Shown: piece by piece, positions 13,599 to 14,814 of the stretch
How positions within the stretch are numbered: the stretch's first letter is position 1
How the letters are laid out: each line of letters starts with the position of its first letter
The notes under the pieces: generated by a model
Databases searched by the model: none
What the model was told of the DNA's origin: nothing
The model's input: the letters and a program-made list of their open reading frames with translations, nothing else
Assembly: GCA_965372135.1 (NCBI GenBank)
Contig: CBDVBD010000075.1
Location: 1 to 14,814, forward strand
DNA from: CBDVBD01 sp965372135
Lineage (GTDB): Bacteria > Electryoneota > RPQS01 > CBDVBD01
Length of the DNA stretch: 14,814 bases
Direction of reading: 5' to 3'
Program-made: the position numbers and the translations under genes

Positions 13599-14069
13599 TC
13601 ACGAAGTATTTGCGGATGATTTGGTTTTGAATGGCTCGGTCAAGGTGTCGATTTTATTTACCCGGCGTTCGTGGCGACCACCATCGAACGAGGTATCCAG
13701 GAATACGTCCACGATTCCCAAGGCTTTTTCCATCGGTGTGGTGCGTTCGCCAAGGGTTAGGATATTGGCATTGTTGTGGGCGCGCGCCATCTGGGCGGTG
13801 TCGGTATCCAGGCAGTGTACGGCACGGACACCTGGGAAGCGATTCGCCACCATTGCCATGCCGATACCGGAACCACAGATCAATATTCCGCTTTCAACAC
13901 GACCCTCAGATACTTCGCAGGCGGCTTCGACGGCGTAATCGGGGTAATCCACCGATTGGTCGTTAAAGGGTCCTTTATCCACCACCGCAATGCTGTGGTT
14001 GATCAAGTAGGCTTTTACCGCTTCCTTAAGCTGGTATCCAGCGTGGTCTGATGCGATAACGATGGTCAT
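13599..14069 (-). CDS. rpiB: ribose-5-phosphate isomerase B
   Basis: Interconverts ribulose 5-phosphate and ribose 5-phosphate in the pentose phosphate pathway, supplying ribose for nucleotides. The 156-residue product is slightly longer than the usual 145-150 of the RpiB/LacAB family. Visible active-site elements are Asp8-His9 in IASDHAGYQLK, the catalytic Cys65 in GILICGSGIGMAMVANR, His98 in ARAHNNANIL, and LGERTT (106-111). The start is the only ATG before IASDHAG, but no Shine-Dalgarno is seen. The gene lies 4 nt after the TPR gene stop, so reinitiation or coupling is likely. It is followed by glyA after 12 nt. Confidence 0.96.
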   Translation of the reverse strand: MTIVIASDHAGYQLKEAVKAYLINHSIAVVDKGPFNDQSVDYPDYAVEAACEVSEGRVESGILICGSGIGMAMVANRFPGVRAVHCLDTDTAQMARAHNNANILTLGERTTPMEKALGIVDVFLDTSFDGGRHERRVNKIDTLTEPFKTKSSANTS

Positions 14070-14073
14070 AGGA

Positions 14074-14814
14074 TTATTGGGTTTCGAATTGTGCTAAGTA
14101 TTGGGAGATGTAATCCAACTCGTTCCAGTTGGTGTTTATCCAGGTGTAACAGTCGCCGGTGGGTTCCAATTTGCTCTTATTCAGGAACCAGTCCTCTTTT
14201 TGTGGAATCAACAAGCTCCCGGATAAGTAGCTTAACCAACGGTCGGCGTCGGCTTTGGCGTCGAAGTCCCCGACTTGGTTAGCGCGTTGGAACAAGCCGT
14301 AGGCGATTAGATAGGTTAGTTTGTCATAGTAGTTGACCGGTCTGCCCCGGGAACAGGCATCGGCACTGGTTTGGTAAATTTTTCCCATCACTACCCAGGC
14401 TTGCCCGTAGTTTCGATCCTGGGTAATGGCTTGCTGGGCTTTTTGACGGGCTTTGCTAAAGTTTTCGAGTTCGATGTAATCCAACGCTATTTTGCAGATA
14501 ATATCTTTCCTGTCGGCATCAACAGCCAGTATTCTGCCATAAGTATTGATGGCATTTTGATATTGTGCCAGGTTTTCTTGCGCAAGACCTATGTTTTCAA
14601 GGGCTCCGATTTTTTGGGATTCCTGTCCAAGCGCTATTTCAAATTGCTCTATGGCTTTTTCATTTTCACCATTGTCCAAGTAGATATTACCGAGATTAAA
14701 ACGCTTGGGATAGTCATTGGGATTCTTTTCCAGGAATGAAATCAATTCCGCCATGTATTCCTCTAAGGAATAGGTTTCATGCACTAAGTTGGTAATTTTT
14801 TCCTGAATTGATAC
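14074..14814 (-). CDS. TPR-repeat protein, 5' end outside the window
   Basis: A protein of tetratricopeptide repeats with no enzymatic motif. At least three TPR units are visible: YPKRFNLGNIYLDNGENEKA, then IGALENIGLAQENLAQYQNA, then KIALDYIELENFSKARQKAQ, and a fourth near YGQAWVVMGKIYQ. A non-repeat C-terminal region follows, including YLIAYGLFQRA and GDCYTWINTNW. That tail recalls the end of TPR proteins from the Bacteroidetes side of the tree, which is a family impression only. A GTG at 14784 could start the gene, but it has no well-placed Shine-Dalgarno and the frame stays open with protein-like sequence (SIQEKITNLVHETYSL) to the edge, so it is treated as partial. It ends 4 nt before rpiB. 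Its role is unknown; TPRs usually mediate protein-protein contact. Confidence 0.8.
   Translation of the reverse strand, partial: VSIQEKITNLVHETYSLEEYMAELISFLEKNPNDYPKRFNLGNIYLDNGENEKAIEQFEIALGQESQKIGALENIGLAQENLAQYQNAINTYGRILAVDADRKDIICKIALDYIELENFSKARQKAQQAITQDRNYGQAWVVMGKIYQTSADACSRGRPVNYYDKLTYLIAYGLFQRANQVGDFDAKADADRWLSYLSGSLLIPQKEDWFLNKSKLEPTGDCYTWINTNWNELDYISQYLAQFETQ

Overview
All sixteen genes in this window lie on the minus strand, so transcription runs from high to low coordinates. It looks like chromosomal DNA from an anaerobic or facultative bacterium that uses ferredoxin. GC is moderate, gaps between genes are small, and start codons are mixed ATG, GTG and TTG. The gaps that do exist carry short interspersed repeats. 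The C-terminal region of the TPR protein recalls proteins of the Fibrobacteres-Chlorobi-Bacteroidetes side of the tree, and the repeats recall those of uncultured lineages. No marker gene is present, so the taxonomic placement is only a guess.

Reading in the direction of transcription, the window opens with a housekeeping block at 14814-11304. It holds a TPR-repeat protein (5' end off the window), ribose-5-phosphate isomerase B (rpiB), serine hydroxymethyltransferase (glyA), a dCMP deaminase and the ribonucleotide-reductase repressor nrdR. Spacing is 4-25 nt or a one-base overlap, which fits one operon for ribose, one-carbon and deoxynucleotide supply. A long hairpin lies inside the 3' end of the dCMP deaminase gene, directly before the nrdR ribosome-binding site.

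Next comes a complete Rnf complex (rnfC, D, G, E, A, B; 11251-4821), the membrane ferredoxin:NAD+ oxidoreductase that couples electron flow to ion pumping. All six subunits keep most of their expected cofactor residues: Fe-S cysteines in RnfB and RnfC, covalent-FMN threonines in RnfD and RnfG, and paired membrane cysteines in RnfA and RnfE. Two things are unusual. A short-chain dehydrogenase gene sits inside the operon between rnfE and rnfA, and it lacks the usual catalytic serine. One ferredoxin motif of RnfB has serine in place of a cysteine. A candidate promoter lies in the 3' end of nrdR ahead of rnfC, followed by a GAAACGTTTC palindrome.

The last block (4630-3) is nuoJ, nuoK, nuoL and nuoM, membrane subunits of complex I, running to the window edge. 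nuoN presumably follows, but this cannot be seen. nuoA to nuoI are not between rnfB and nuoJ, so this is a split complex I locus placed directly downstream of rnf. nuoJ has a near-consensus promoter (TTGACT, 17 nt, TATATT). Two ion-pumping redox machines that could share the ferredoxin and NADH pools are therefore encoded side by side.

No gap exceeds 300 bp. The gaps of 70-260 bp (nuoK-nuoL, nuoJ-nuoK, rnfB-nuoJ, SDR-rnfA, rnfD-rnfG) contain interspersed repeats of at least four types. No RNA gene, CRISPR array, transposase or convincing intrinsic terminator was found.
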